Below, one piece after another: positions 25,367 to 34,860 of a stretch of DNA of 64,000 nucleotides. A model generated the notes under the pieces. It searched no databases and was not told the origin of the DNA. It saw only the letters and a program-made list of their open reading frames with translations. The DNA comes from Allobacillus halotolerans. GTDB lineage: Bacteria > Bacillota > Bacilli > Bacillales > Alkalibacillaceae. The stretch lies in the NCBI RefSeq assembly GCF_028743495.1, contig NZ_CP117968.1; one strand, written 5' to 3'. A program made the position numbers and the translations under genes. Numbering within the stretch: position 1 is the stretch's first letter; every line of letters begins with the position of its first letter.

Positions 25367-26395
25367 TTAATTTTTAAAATCAACTGAGAGAGCGTTTAAT
25401 TCATTTGTTTTTCCTCGTTGCATCAAGTCGTCTACAACCTGCCGTGGATCTTTTCCTTCAAAAAGCAAGTCGTAAATACCACTTGTAATCGGCATGTCAA
25501 CAGCCTCTTTTTCAGCTAGTTGATGGACTGCCTTCGTCGTTCGTACACCCTCGACAACCATTCCCATTTTATCAAGCACATCGGGTAAATTATACCCTTC
25601 ACCTAACATATGTCCAGCTCGGTAGTTACGACTATGCTGGCTTGTACATGTGACAATGAGGTCACCTATACCTGTTAATCCTGCGAAGGTTAATGGTGTT
25701 GCGCCCAACTTAACACCAAGCTTTGCCATTTCAGCTAAACCTCTAGTGATCAGTGCTGCTTTAGCATTATCTCCATATCCAAGTCCATCTGAAATACCAG
25801 CACCGAGAGCGATTATATTTTTGAGTGCTCCGCCAATCTCGACACCGATAAAATCTTCATTTGTATAAACCCGAAAAACATTATTCATAAACAAATCTTG
25901 TGCTTTTTCAGACTCGCTTAACTGTAGTGAAGAAACAGTCACTGTTGTTGGCTGTTTCAAAGCAACTTCTTCAGCATGGCTTGGACCTGATAAAACAACT
26001 ATTTTTTCACCATATGGTTCCCCTAATTCTTCGGCAATCATTTCAGAGATTCGTTTATGTGTTTCAGGCTCAATACCTTTTGATGCATGCATGAGAACCT
26101 GTTCGCTTGTCAGATGCTCTTTAGCTTGTTTAATAACGTCCCGCATCGCTTTCGTCGGAACGACAAATAAAACAGCGTCTGCATTATCTAAAGCTAAACT
26201 CAACTCATGATAGCCAGTGATTTCATCCGGTAACCGTATGCCCGGCAAGTATTTGTCATTCGTTTGCTGTTCGTTAATTTCATTTGCTTGATCTTTCCGG
26301 TGTGACCATAACCTAACATCGTGTCCGTTATGAGCCAGCACCATGGCTAAAGCTGTTCCCCAGCTCCCAGCACCGAGTACTGTAACCTTTTTCAT
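25367..26395 (-). CDS. gpsA: NAD(P)-dependent glycerol-3-phosphate dehydrogenase GpsA
   Basis: Reduces dihydroxyacetone phosphate to sn-glycerol-3-phosphate for phospholipid synthesis. 342 aa. VLGAGSWGTALAMVLA (~5-20) is the nucleotide-binding motif; KNIIALGAGISDGLGYGDNAKAA (split around residues 191-213) holds the catalytic Lys. Follows der by 16 nt; the two are an operon in B. subtilis as well. Confidence 0.97.
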   Translation of the reverse strand: MKKVTVLGAGSWGTALAMVLAHNGHDVRLWSHRKDQANEINEQQTNDKYLPGIRLPDEITGYHELSLALDNADAVLFVVPTKAMRDVIKQAKEHLTSEQVLMHASKGIEPETHKRISEMIAEELGEPYGEKIVVLSGPSHAEEVALKQPTTVTVSSLQLSESEKAQDLFMNNVFRVYTNEDFIGVEIGGALKNIIALGAGISDGLGYGDNAKAALITRGLAEMAKLGVKLGATPLTFAGLTGIGDLIVTCTSQHSRNYRAGHMLGEGYNLPDVLDKMGMVVEGVRTTKAVHQLAEKEAVDMPITSGIYDLLFEGKDPRQVVDDLMQRGKTNELNALSVDFKN

Positions 26396-26411
26396 TATTC
26401 CACCTCATCAA

Positions 26412-27722
26412 TTAATTTCTTCTTCTGGCATAGATATTGACGGGCGTACCCTCAAAACCAAAAGCTTCTCGTATTCGATTTTCAAGAAACCGTTCGTATG
26501 TGAAATGCATTAACTGTGGGTCATTAACGAATACGACAAATGTTGGCGGCTTTGTAGCCACTTGAGTAGCATAAAGTATTTTTAGTTTTTGTCCTTTTAT
26601 CGACGGAGTCGGATTGACAGCCAAAGCGTCTTCGATTACTTCATTCAAGACGTTGGTTTTCACCCGTTTGGCATGATTCTCACCGGCCATGACAATTTTC
26701 GGCAATAATGTGTGTAGTCTTTTTTTGGTTTTTGCTGATAAAAACACAATTGGTGCATAACTCAAAAATTGAAATTGTTTCCTGATCTCTTGTTCGAATT
26801 TGTGCATAGCATCCTGGCTGCTTTCAACAGTATCCCATTTGTTTACGACAATAACAATCGCACGTCCTGCATCGTGTGCGTAACCAGCGATTTTTTTATC
26901 TTGCTCTCGAATCCCTGTGTCAGCATCGATTAAAATAAGAGCGACATCTGAACGTTCGATTGCTTTCATCGCACGGAGGACGCTATACTTTTCGGTCGTT
27001 TCATATACTTTTCCTCTTTTACGCATCCCTGCCGTATCAATAATCGTAAAGTCTCTTCCTTCCCTAGTAAATGAAGTGTCAACAGCATCTTTTGTTGTTC
27101 CTTCGATATCACTGACGATGACACGCTCTACGCCTAAGAGAGAATTAACAAGAGAGGATTTACCGACATTCGGTCTTCCGATTAAGGAAAAATAGATCCG
27201 ATCTTCATCTTCGACTTCATTGCTTCGATCAGGAAAATGTTTGACGACCTCATCCAATAGGTCTCCTAATCCTAAACCGTGTGTACCGGAAATCGGAAAT
27301 GGCTGGCCAAAACCTAGCGCGTAATACTCATAAATCAAATGTTGCATTTCATAACTATCAACTTTATTCACAGCCAGCACAACCGGTTTATTGGAACGAT
27401 ATAACATTTTTGCCACTTCTTCATCCGCACTTGTAATGCCTTCTCGGCCATTGACCAAAAAGACAATTACATCCGCTTCATGAATTGCAATCTCAGCTTG
27501 CTCTCTTACTTGGACAAGTAGTGGCTCATCGCTTAAATCAATTCCACCTGTATCAATAATATTAAATTCTGTATTTAACCATTCTGCTTTTGCGTAGATA
27601 CGATCACGGGTTACACCTGGTGTGTCCTCAACAATCGAAATTCGTTCTCCAACTAAACGGTTGAAAATAGTTGATTTACCGACATTCGGTCTGCCCACGA
27701 TAGCAATAGTCGACTTTCTCAT
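26412..27722 (-). CDS. der: Ribosome-assembly GTPase Der (EngA)
   Basis: Double-GTPase needed for 50S assembly. 436 aa. First G domain has GRPNVGKSTIFN (~9-20) and DTGG; second has GRPNVGKSSLVN (~182-193), DTAG and NKWD; a C-terminal KH-like domain ends in NIYARRRN. All G motifs are intact. Confidence 0.98.
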   Translation of the reverse strand: MRKSTIAIVGRPNVGKSTIFNRLVGERISIVEDTPGVTRDRIYAKAEWLNTEFNIIDTGGIDLSDEPLLVQVREQAEIAIHEADVIVFLVNGREGITSADEEVAKMLYRSNKPVVLAVNKVDSYEMQHLIYEYYALGFGQPFPISGTHGLGLGDLLDEVVKHFPDRSNEVEDEDRIYFSLIGRPNVGKSSLVNSLLGVERVIVSDIEGTTKDAVDTSFTREGRDFTIIDTAGMRKRGKVYETTEKYSVLRAMKAIERSDVALILIDADTGIREQDKKIAGYAHDAGRAIVIVVNKWDTVESSQDAMHKFEQEIRKQFQFLSYAPIVFLSAKTKKRLHTLLPKIVMAGENHAKRVKTNVLNEVIEDALAVNPTPSIKGQKLKILYATQVATKPPTFVVFVNDPQLMHFTYERFLENRIREAFGFEGTPVNIYARRRN

Positions 27723-27909
27723 AATATTTCATTCCTAACAACTTAAGTAGATTTTTTTAACGCACGTATAAAGAAATAAACGATGGATTTTCAGGGATCC
27801 TAAAACGGATATTTAAATCAATAAAACTTACTTATCAATAGGCGAGTTTATGATGTACATTCGCTTATTTTCTTTCCGTAAAAACCAATAAGATCAATTG
27901 GATAAAAAA

Positions 27910-28129
27910 GCTGGGACAAAATTTGTTTTATATCAGAAGAACAAACAAGTGATAGTCTGTGTTTCAGAGATCAATACGATCCTTTCAGAAATCACTGTAG
28001 AGAACTCATCTTCTGATCATGGTTCCTTGACCATGCCAGTTCTCTTCATCCTGAAATTCTACGTATATTTCAATGCTCAGCATATTCACTGTTCACCTTC
28101 TGATTAATAAATGTAAGTTAAGTCCCAGC
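27910..28129. repeat. 220-bp element with imperfect terminal inverted repeats and nested hairpins
   Basis: Left end GCTGGGAC...ATCAGAAG (27910-27939) is the imperfect inverse of the right end CTTCTGAT...GTCCCAGC (28097-28129). Inside, AGAGAACT (27999-28006) pairs with AGTTCTCT (28038-28045), with CATGGT/ACCATG nested within it (28018-28023 / 28030-28035). No transposase and no credible ORF. It fills most of the 461-nt gap between ypfD and der; flanks (27723-27909 and 28130-28183) show nothing recognisable. MITE-like or a structured RNA; terminal GCTGGGAC/GTCCCAGC repeats occur in other Firmicute intergenic repeats as far as I recall. Confidence 0.7.
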
Positions 28130-28183
28130 CTATCCAATCATTATATTGTAAGATGATACTCCATTTAAAAAATTCGTGTATCT

Positions 28184-29323
28184 TTAATCTCTCATTTTTT
28201 TAAGCTTGTCTCCAACAAGGTCACCCAGTTGGAAAGTGTGATCGTCTTGGTCCTTTTGATACTTTTGATATTCTGAACGATCTTGATCTTCTTCAATTTC
28301 ACGGATACTTAAAGAGATCCGTTTCTTTTCGCCATTGACTTCAAGCACTTTAGCTTTTACTTTCTGTCCTTCTTCCAGTACTTCTTCTGGTCTACCAATA
28401 TGTTCTTTCGAAATTTGTGAAATATGCACAAGTCCCTCAACTCCAGGAAGTACTTCTACGAAAGCGCCAAAATGAACGAGACGAACAACATTTCCTTCTA
28501 CAATTTCTCCTTCATTAATTTGGTCTTCAATTCGATCCCATGGACCAGGCAGTGTTTCTTTCACTGAGAGACCAATTCGTTCATTGTCACGATCGACGGA
28601 AATGACTTTTACTTTCAATTGGTCACCTTCACTTACGACATCGCTTGGTTGGTCAATATGTTGATGGGATAACTGTGAAATGTGAACCAATCCATCCATT
28701 CCACCTAAATCAACAAAAACACCAAATGGGGCTAGTCGTTGAACGGTTCCTTCAACAATGTCACCGATTTCGAGATCTTGAAGCAATTCTTGCTTTTTCG
28801 CTTCCAATTCTTTTTCGGCTACTGCTTTATGTGAAACGATGATTCGATTTTTCTCTTCATCCATTTCAATAATTTTTACAGATAAGGTTTTACCTTTATA
28901 TGCACTTAAGTCTTCAACATAGTGTGTTTCCACATGAGAAGCTGGCATAAAGGCACTCAATCCAGCATTTACGACTAAACCGCCATTGACTGATTCAATG
29001 ACTTCCACGTCGAAAACATCTTCATTTTCGAATCGTTCAGTCAACTGTTGAAATGCTACTTCGCGGTCTTTCATCTTTTTTGAAAGAATGATCGTATCTT
29101 CTTCTACTTTTTTGACAACGACACTCACTTCTTCCCCTTCAGATAACACTTCGCTTGTATGATCTACATGTAAATGTGAAAGTTCAGAAATAGGGATGAC
29201 ACCATCATATTTCGTTCCTGTATCGACAACTACTTGCTTTTCCTCTAATTTCAATACAGATACATTCAATTCATCTCCAACATTCAACACATTTACTTCA
29301 TGGTTCTCTTGATTCTCTACCAT
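28184..29323 (-). CDS. ypfD: S1-domain RNA-binding protein YpfD (RpsA homologue)
   Basis: 379 aa with four S1 OB-fold repeats, at about residues 12-80, 100-170, 185-255 and 270-345; repeats three and four contain the typical GAFVEVLPGVEGLVHISQIS and GVFVDLGGMDGLVHISQLS. Binds RNA; B. subtilis YpfD is dispensable and not a stable ribosomal protein. Start at ATG 29323 with GGAGG 8 nt upstream. The very acidic first residues are not unusual for the family. Confidence 0.92.
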   Translation of the reverse strand: MVENQENHEVNVLNVGDELNVSVLKLEEKQVVVDTGTKYDGVIPISELSHLHVDHTSEVLSEGEEVSVVVKKVEEDTIILSKKMKDREVAFQQLTERFENEDVFDVEVIESVNGGLVVNAGLSAFMPASHVETHYVEDLSAYKGKTLSVKIIEMDEEKNRIIVSHKAVAEKELEAKKQELLQDLEIGDIVEGTVQRLAPFGVFVDLGGMDGLVHISQLSHQHIDQPSDVVSEGDQLKVKVISVDRDNERIGLSVKETLPGPWDRIEDQINEGEIVEGNVVRLVHFGAFVEVLPGVEGLVHISQISKEHIGRPEEVLEEGQKVKAKVLEVNGEKKRISLSIREIEEDQDRSEYQKYQKDQDDHTFQLGDLVGDKLKKMRD

Positions 29324-29386
29324 GTCCAAATCCTCCTTCGTACCCAAACTCTTCATCATTAATATTTCACTAAATAAATCATAACA

Positions 29387-29968
29387 TCATTTTCTATATT
29401 CATCTAATAATCGCTGTATATTTTCCATAATTTCATCGGTAACCTCTTGAGCGGATGGCTTGCTGTTTTTCAAAGTTTGAAACTCAATCGGATTCCCATA
29501 AATAACCGTCAATGGTTTGGAACGTTCATACTGACCGATGATTGCACAAGGAATGACTGTTGCATTTGATCGCATAGCGAAAAAACCGGCTCCAGCAAGT
29601 CCTTTTTTAACTACGCCATCTTTACTCCTAGTGCCTTCTGGAAATAGTCCTAATACTTTCCCTTCATCCAACAGTTTCAAACCTTTTCGTAAAGCATTCC
29701 GGTCACGCATGCCACGTTTAACAGGAAAAGCATTGACATTTCTTAAAATAAAACCTAGCCCTTTTTTCTCAAACAACTCTTCTTTAGCCATGAAATGAAT
29801 GGTTCGAGGAGCCGTCATTCCAACGGTTGGTGGGTCATAATTTGATATGTGATTGGAACAAATGATTACAGGTCCATTCTTAGGTATATTTTCTTTGCCG
29901 ATGACCTTGATTTTGAATAGAATTTTGAATAATACAGAAACAAGAAATTTCCCCAATGGATATAACAT
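29387..29968 (-). CDS. plsC: 1-acyl-sn-glycerol-3-phosphate acyltransferase PlsC
   Basis: Adds the second acyl chain to lysophosphatidic acid at the membrane. 193 aa. Hydrophobic N-terminal segment, catalytic NHISNYDPP (HX4D, ~36-44) and FPEGTRSKDG (~113-122) are clear. Directly abuts cmk (no gap). Together with gpsA in this neighbourhood it serves phospholipid synthesis. Confidence 0.94.
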   Translation of the reverse strand: MLYPLGKFLVSVLFKILFKIKVIGKENIPKNGPVIICSNHISNYDPPTVGMTAPRTIHFMAKEELFEKKGLGFILRNVNAFPVKRGMRDRNALRKGLKLLDEGKVLGLFPEGTRSKDGVVKKGLAGAGFFAMRSNATVIPCAIIGQYERSKPLTVIYGNPIEFQTLKNSKPSAQEVTDEIMENIQRLLDEYRK

Positions 29969-30652
29969 TTATGATTTCCCTTCCTCACTTACTTCTTTTT
30001 GAATGACAATTGAAAGAATCTGGTCTTTCACTTCATTTATACTCATCGATGTCGTATCCAATTCAATGGCATCATCAGCTTTTACCAACGGTGAGACATC
30101 CCGTTCAGAATCTAATTGATCGCGTTTACGAATTTCATCTTTTAACGTTTCTAAGTCAGAATCAAACCCATTCTCTACATTCTCTTTATGTCGCCGCTCT
30201 GCCCTTTCAGTAACTGAAGCGATTAAAAAGATTTTTACTTCTGCATTTGGAAGGACGTGCGTTCCTATGTCTCTTCCATCCATAACGACATTCCCTTTTT
30301 CCGCTAATTGCTGTTGCATCGAAACCATTTTTTCACGTATCAATCGATGTTTGGCCACAATCGAAACGTGATTCGTCACATCTTTATCACGAATGGCTTT
30401 CGAAACATTGATTTCGTTTACATAAATTTCTTGCTGTCCGTCTGCTCCTGCTTGGAATGTAATGGATGTATCATTCGCCAATTCAACTAATTCATGTTCT
30501 TTCTCTAAGTCTACAGAGGATTTTAAGGCAGCTAATGTCAAAGCGCGATACATCGCTCCTGTATCTATGTATAAATAACCTAACTCTTTCGCCAATAATT
30601 TAGCTACAGTACTCTTCCCCGCAGCTGCAGGTCCATCTATTGCAATTCTCAT
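29969..30652 (-). CDS. cmk: Cytidylate kinase
   Basis: Phosphorylates CMP and dCMP. 227 aa. P-loop DGPAAAGKSTVAK (~6-18), YIDTGAMYRALTL (~29-41) and VMDGRDIGTHVLP (~95-107) are diagnostic. The start overlaps the stop of the PilZ gene (ATGA), and the stop touches the plsC start. Confidence 0.97.
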   Translation of the reverse strand: MRIAIDGPAAAGKSTVAKLLAKELGYLYIDTGAMYRALTLAALKSSVDLEKEHELVELANDTSITFQAGADGQQEIYVNEINVSKAIRDKDVTNHVSIVAKHRLIREKMVSMQQQLAEKGNVVMDGRDIGTHVLPNAEVKIFLIASVTERAERRHKENVENGFDSDLETLKDEIRKRDQLDSERDVSPLVKADDAIELDTTSMSINEVKDQILSIVIQKEVSEEGKS

Positions 30653-31338
30653 ATACGCTTCCTCCTGGTATTTTGATAATTACTTAATTTCCTTCGTTCT
30701 TCTAATTGTTTTTCAAAAATAAACTTAATAATTTTTTCTCGGTTTTGTGATTGAATATCGGTAAATTTAACGGATATGCGCGGTTCTGCATGTTGCTGAT
30801 CCATAAAATAACGAATGACTTGTCCGGAGCATTCAATATATTCATAGCGATTAGAATTAAACGGTAACACGATGGTTAACTGAACAGTCTCATCTGGTTC
30901 GAACCGATCTTTCGAATCAGCCACGACAGCTAATCCACCACCACTGATATCGACGGATCTTGTAATTAACGGAGATTTCTCTTCATCTAAAGAGTATACT
31001 GCAACATCCAGTGCACTTTCCACACGAACGTACTGTCTACGTTGAATTTTTTTGACTTCTGTTGAATGAGGTATACGAATATAGAGGACAGGAATTTTCT
31101 TGATCTTTTTTCTACCTAATATTTCTGAAGAAAATTTATAAACGACATTATTGGAACCGATGACTGATAGGTCAGCAGGCTTCCCATCTTCTACATAAGT
31201 TGTTGTCCCCTTACGTTGGTGGGAAGGATATGTAAGATACAGATAATTTCTATCAAATTCGATTACCTTACTCGTATATTGCTCTTTTTCTCCATTTTGG
31301 TCCATTTCTAGTGTGACTCGCATACCTATTGTAAACAT
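30649..31338 (-). CDS. motI: PilZ-domain c-di-GMP receptor, YpfA/MotI-type
   Basis: In B. subtilis this protein binds c-di-GMP and brakes the flagellar motor; the role is inferred here. About 229 aa: an N-terminal YcgR-like flagellar-brake domain, then PilZ with RRQYVRV (~101-107) and DISGGG (~130-135), i.e. the RxxxR and DxSxxG c-di-GMP motifs are intact. Start chosen at ATG 31338 (MFTIGMRV); the longer frame runs through the ypeB terminator. The presence of cheR suggests a motile organism. Confidence 0.85.
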   Translation of the reverse strand: MFTIGMRVTLEMDQNGEKEQYTSKVIEFDRNYLYLTYPSHQRKGTTTYVEDGKPADLSVIGSNNVVYKFSSEILGRKKIKKIPVLYIRIPHSTEVKKIQRRQYVRVESALDVAVYSLDEEKSPLITRSVDISGGGLAVVADSKDRFEPDETVQLTIVLPFNSNRYEYIECSGQVIRYFMDQQHAEPRISVKFTDIQSQNREKIIKFIFEKQLEERRKLSNYQNTRRKRI

Positions 31339-31379
31339 CGCCACCATTTCCCTTCGTGAGTAGATATACTTATTATTAC

Positions 31380-31425
31380 AAAAAAAACGAAAAAGGAAAA
31401 GACATGTTTTTGTCTTTCCCTTTTT
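31380..31425 (-). terminator. Terminator of sleB-ypeB
   Basis: AAAAAGGAAAAGAC (31390-31403) / GTCTTTCCCTTTTT (31412-31425), followed in the minus transcript by CG then an eight-base T-run. Lies between ypeB and the PilZ gene. Confidence 0.8.
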
Positions 31426-31429
31426 CATG

Positions 31430-32770
31430 TTAAGAGGATTCAAAAATTCGTTCACTATTTTTTAGACGTTCAACGCCTTCTTCAAACCCGTCATCTGCAT
31501 TAATATACACTTTGTAGGTAGAGTCGTTTGCTTGTCCAATAAATTCATAAGTCAATACTTCATCGCCTAAATCGTTTTTAATCACGGCCAACTTCGATTC
31601 TCCCACTTCGAGTTGTGGATTGACTAATTCCATTGCTTCTTGTTCTGTGATATTTTGTTCGTAATCAACATCGGACCTCGAATAATGATTAACTAAATAA
31701 TCTCGAGCTGATAAAGCTGTAATTTCACCATTATCCAATGCCACTTTTATTTGGATGCGATCCGGTTGATAAAAGACATCATCCTCTGTCCGAACAAAGG
31801 TGTAAACGCCGACTTTTTCATATTGCATCGATTCGGTTGGCTCCATATTTTCATAACCTAGATCTTTCAGTTGCTCAGCCGCCCGGTTCATCCCCTCGTG
31901 TAAGCTTATTTCACGTTCTTGGAAGTCTCGATTCAATATAAATGAAACAACGTGACCACTCTGTTTCGTAATCTCTGCATAGCCACGGTGTGTGTCATTT
32001 TCAAAGGAAAAATAATACACAGGTAAGTCGGATCCATCCATCGATTCAGAAACATTTAATTCAAGAGACTCTTCTAAATCAAAGTGCTTGCGAATAAATT
32101 GACTGGCTTCTTCTTCTGTTATCGGATCACCTTCCAGCTGAATATCTTTTTCATCTTCTGCCGTTGCTGTCAATCCGAACTGACTTCCAGCTTCGACGTA
32201 ACTTTCTGCATTGGTCTCGACCGTTTGAAATCCATCAATAACCGTGTTATCACCAGGTTCATTTGTTGCTAAGGCAATTTCTACATCCATCCAGCGTAAC
32301 CCTTCATTCAATACTTCATGTTGAACTTTTCTTAAGTCCCTTTTAACTTCATTTGACTGCTCATATAGTTCAGCCAAATAATCCAGTTCTTTTTGTTCCA
32401 ATGGATCATCATCAAGTTGACGAACAGCCACACGATATGAATATTCACCGATGTTACTTAAAAATTCCTGCGTTTTATTAAACGGCAAAAGGGATAGTGG
32501 TAACATACCGACATCACTATGTGCTTCTGAAGTGATTTTCCAAATATCCGCCATCTGTGGCGAGAGCCGTTCAGGCGTATTGGTAGCCATAACCGTACTA
32601 ATCTTATCATTCAAGAGATCAATGCGATAAGTTAAATCGTGAAATGCTCGTTGATATCCGTTTTCAGCATGAACAAGTACTGCATTCTTGTCTTGGTGTT
32701 CTTGATAACCCCATATTCCAACACCAATCAACACAACGCTTAACACTGTGATCGTTATCCATCGAACCAA
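31430..32770 (-). CDS. ypeB: Germination protein YpeB
   Basis: 446 aa. Required for stable SleB in the spore; the two proteins protect each other. N-terminal membrane anchor (residues ~4-22), a helical region, then three PepSY-like repeats in the C-terminal half (around EEEASQFIRKHF, LHEGMNRAAEQL and ITEQEAMELVNP). 16 nt downstream of sleB. Full length compared with the ~450-aa family. Confidence 0.96.
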   Translation of the reverse strand: MVRWITITVLSVVLIGVGIWGYQEHQDKNAVLVHAENGYQRAFHDLTYRIDLLNDKISTVMATNTPERLSPQMADIWKITSEAHSDVGMLPLSLLPFNKTQEFLSNIGEYSYRVAVRQLDDDPLEQKELDYLAELYEQSNEVKRDLRKVQHEVLNEGLRWMDVEIALATNEPGDNTVIDGFQTVETNAESYVEAGSQFGLTATAEDEKDIQLEGDPITEEEASQFIRKHFDLEESLELNVSESMDGSDLPVYYFSFENDTHRGYAEITKQSGHVVSFILNRDFQEREISLHEGMNRAAEQLKDLGYENMEPTESMQYEKVGVYTFVRTEDDVFYQPDRIQIKVALDNGEITALSARDYLVNHYSRSDVDYEQNITEQEAMELVNPQLEVGESKLAVIKNDLGDEVLTYEFIGQANDSTYKVYINADDGFEEGVERLKNSERIFESS

Positions 32771-32786
32771 TAGTCACACCTCCGTT

Positions 32787-33593
32787 TTAATTACAAAAAA
32801 TGTGTTTCCCAATCCGTTTAATTTGAGGTCTTCCCCAAATCCAGTCCGAAGTTGCTGTATCCGGATTGAAATAATAGGTCGCTCCACCAGAGGGATCCCA
32901 ACCATTAATGGCGTCCATGACAGCTTCTTTTGCTGTTTCATTCGGCTCCATGTAAATTTGTCCATCTGCGACTGCTGTAAATGCAAGTGGTTCAAAAACC
33001 ACCCCAGAAATCGTGTCAGGGAATGTCGAGCTTTCAATTCTGTTTAAAATTACAGCTGCAACAGCAACTTGTCCCTCATATGGCTCCCCTCTCGCTTCGC
33101 CATAAACAGCCTGAGCCATCAAACGAATATCGTTTTGTGAAAAACCTTTTGGTACGTTCACAGCAGTTGGTGCTGGAGCTTCTGACTCTTGGCCGGTCGC
33201 TTGTTGTTCCTGATTATTATCTTGGCCTCCATAATGCGTGAAGTCTTTGCCTTGATTCCTTTGTTCTTGTACATAACTTTGATCATATTCTGTCGCTCGT
33301 TCGAGGGCTTGCTTTGTTTTTTCACCTACATAACCATCTACTTTGATGCCGAATTCGTATTGAAAATTTCGAGTTGCCCAATATGTTTGCCATCCAAAAA
33401 CACCATCAATATCACCATTGTAAAAACCAATATACTGAAGTCTTGCTTGTAATTCGATGACATCTTCACCAACAGACCCTTGCTGTATAACTTGGTTTGT
33501 AAATGCTTCTGCTGGCTTTTGGGGGGCAAAAAATGTCAAACCTGCAACAAGTAATAATGGCATAATCATTAACTTCAACTTTTTCTGGTCCAT
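32787..33593 (-). CDS. sleB: Spore cortex-lytic transglycosylase SleB
   Basis: Lyses muramic-lactam cortex at germination. 268 aa: cleavable signal ending AEA (~30), peptidoglycan-binding domain (~40-95, VIELQARLQYIGFYNGDIDG), a Gln/Glu-rich linker (~110-140) and a hydrolase_2 catalytic domain with AVYGEARGEPYEGQVAVAAV, whose first Glu is the expected catalytic residue. Good ribosome site GAGGAGG. Operon with ypeB. Confidence 0.97.
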   Translation of the reverse strand: MDQKKLKLMIMPLLLVAGLTFFAPQKPAEAFTNQVIQQGSVGEDVIELQARLQYIGFYNGDIDGVFGWQTYWATRNFQYEFGIKVDGYVGEKTKQALERATEYDQSYVQEQRNQGKDFTHYGGQDNNQEQQATGQESEAPAPTAVNVPKGFSQNDIRLMAQAVYGEARGEPYEGQVAVAAVILNRIESSTFPDTISGVVFEPLAFTAVADGQIYMEPNETAKEAVMDAINGWDPSGGATYYFNPDTATSDWIWGRPQIKRIGKHIFCN

Positions 33594-33666
33594 AGATTAA
33601 CCTCCTCGATTCACTGTGACTTTCCATATTTTTCGCCTGAGTTCAAAATTTATGCGACAGAAACAC

Positions 33667-33714
33667 AAAAAACTGAGAACCGGAGAAAAACATCCTCCAG
33701 TTCTCAGTTTTTTT
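33667..33714 (-). terminator. Terminator of bdr-ansA
   Basis: AAAAAACTGAGAAC ... GTTCTCAGTTTTTT with inner GGAG/CTCC; long perfect outer stem, symmetric, so usable on both strands. It lies between sleB and ansA. Confidence 0.85.
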
Positions 33715-33820
33715 CAATCAAGGAAATATATAATTCATCCTGAACCAATTTGAGAAATTTAAAACTTACAGTATTTCAAAATCGTTTTTTAAAGAAAGAT
33801 TTAGTTGTGCTATCTGTGTT

Positions 33821-33853
33821 TCTCCGGATCCACTTCGTTTTCCGCAGGAGTAC
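33821..33853. repeat. Fragment resembling a Bacillaceae intergenic repeat
   Basis: CGGATCCACTTCG followed by TTTTCCGCAGGAG resembles one arm of the long GC-richer intergenic repeats (…GCGGAAAGCGAAGTGG…) that I recall from halophilic Bacillaceae. Only this short piece is present. Rest of 33715-33888 shows nothing. Confidence 0.3.
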
Positions 33854-33888
33854 ATAGTCTCTAATTTATAAAATTGATTCATTGCTAG

Positions 33889-34851
33889 TTAAAATTGCAC
33901 ATTTTCTTTTGCGGCCAGTTGAACACTTAATCGCACACGGGCTTTTTTGCTATCAAAATCTCGGCCAAGGACTACTTGCTCATTGTGTAAATTATGAGCG
34001 CTTCCAGGATAATCATAGGTTGGATAGACAGAACCCTCTTCTGAAGATGTTGTTATGACCACATAGATTCCTTTTTCAATACAACGTTTGATTGCGGGCA
34101 TCATGGAGGGGGCCACTTGACCGCGGCCTACACCTTCGATAATAATTCCTTCACTTCCCGCATTTGCTAATGCATCTAACATGACACCATCACTATCAAT
34201 ATGACACTTCACGATGTCTACGCGAGGCAAGGTACTGTTCACTTGATAATACTCTCGGTTTGCAGGTTTTTGAAATAAATAAACATCATCATTATCGATA
34301 ATTCCCAAATAACCAAATCCAAAAGCATTAAATCCTTGAATGTTGCTCGCATGTTCCTTTTTAACATAGCGTGCTGCGAAAATTCGCTCATTGAAAACAA
34401 CAACTGTGCCACACTTTTTCAGGTCAGGATGGCAGGCTGAGTAAATGGCGTGACGTAAATTAATGTATACATCACTACCTAAATCGGCAATTGACCGTTG
34501 CGATCCTGTCACGACGACAGGACGTTCATCAGCGATTGTTAAATCAAAAAAATAGGCTGTCTCTTCCAATGTGTCTGTCCCATGCGTAACAACGACACCA
34601 TCTATTTCTGGGTTATCGAAATGTTCTTCAATTCTATTTTTTAATAAAATCCAATCATCACCAGTCAAATGAATACTGGGCTTCTGAATGGCAGAATCAA
34701 TTTCTACATCAATATCTTGTGGCAAGTCACATAACTCTGCAAGTTCTTCACCAGACATCGCACCAGAGTCCAACTTTCCACTCGGTTCTTTCGGTTTGCT
34801 GGCAATCGTTCCGCCTGTTGTAATCAGTACAACTTTTTTCAAATAAACCAC
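33889..34851 (-). CDS. ansA: L-asparaginase, type I
   Basis: Hydrolyses asparagine to aspartate and ammonia. 320 aa, typical of the cytoplasmic type. The two catalytic Thr blocks are present: TTGGTIASK (~11-19) and VVTHGTDTLEETAYF (~86-100). No signal peptide. 10 nt downstream of bdr, ended by a strong terminator. In B. subtilis this position holds prsW, not an asparaginase. Confidence 0.93.
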   Translation of the reverse strand: MVYLKKVVLITTGGTIASKPKEPSGKLDSGAMSGEELAELCDLPQDIDVEIDSAIQKPSIHLTGDDWILLKNRIEEHFDNPEIDGVVVTHGTDTLEETAYFFDLTIADERPVVVTGSQRSIADLGSDVYINLRHAIYSACHPDLKKCGTVVVFNERIFAARYVKKEHASNIQGFNAFGFGYLGIIDNDDVYLFQKPANREYYQVNSTLPRVDIVKCHIDSDGVMLDALANAGSEGIIIEGVGRGQVAPSMMPAIKRCIEKGIYVVITTSSEEGSVYPTYDYPGSAHNLHNEQVVLGRDFDSKKARVRLSVQLAAKENVQF

Positions 34852-34860
34852 CCACCATTC

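Noticed and set aside
27898..28107. Plus-strand 69-aa ORF
   Set aside because: Lies within the inverted-repeat element, with no ribosome site and an unlikely composition.
31338..31455. 39-residue N-terminal extension of the PilZ protein
   Set aside because: It would be encoded by the ypeB terminator region and has no family match; an internal ATG gives the canonical start.
33189..33452. Plus-strand 87-aa hydrophobic ORF
   Set aside because: Antisense shadow of sleB.
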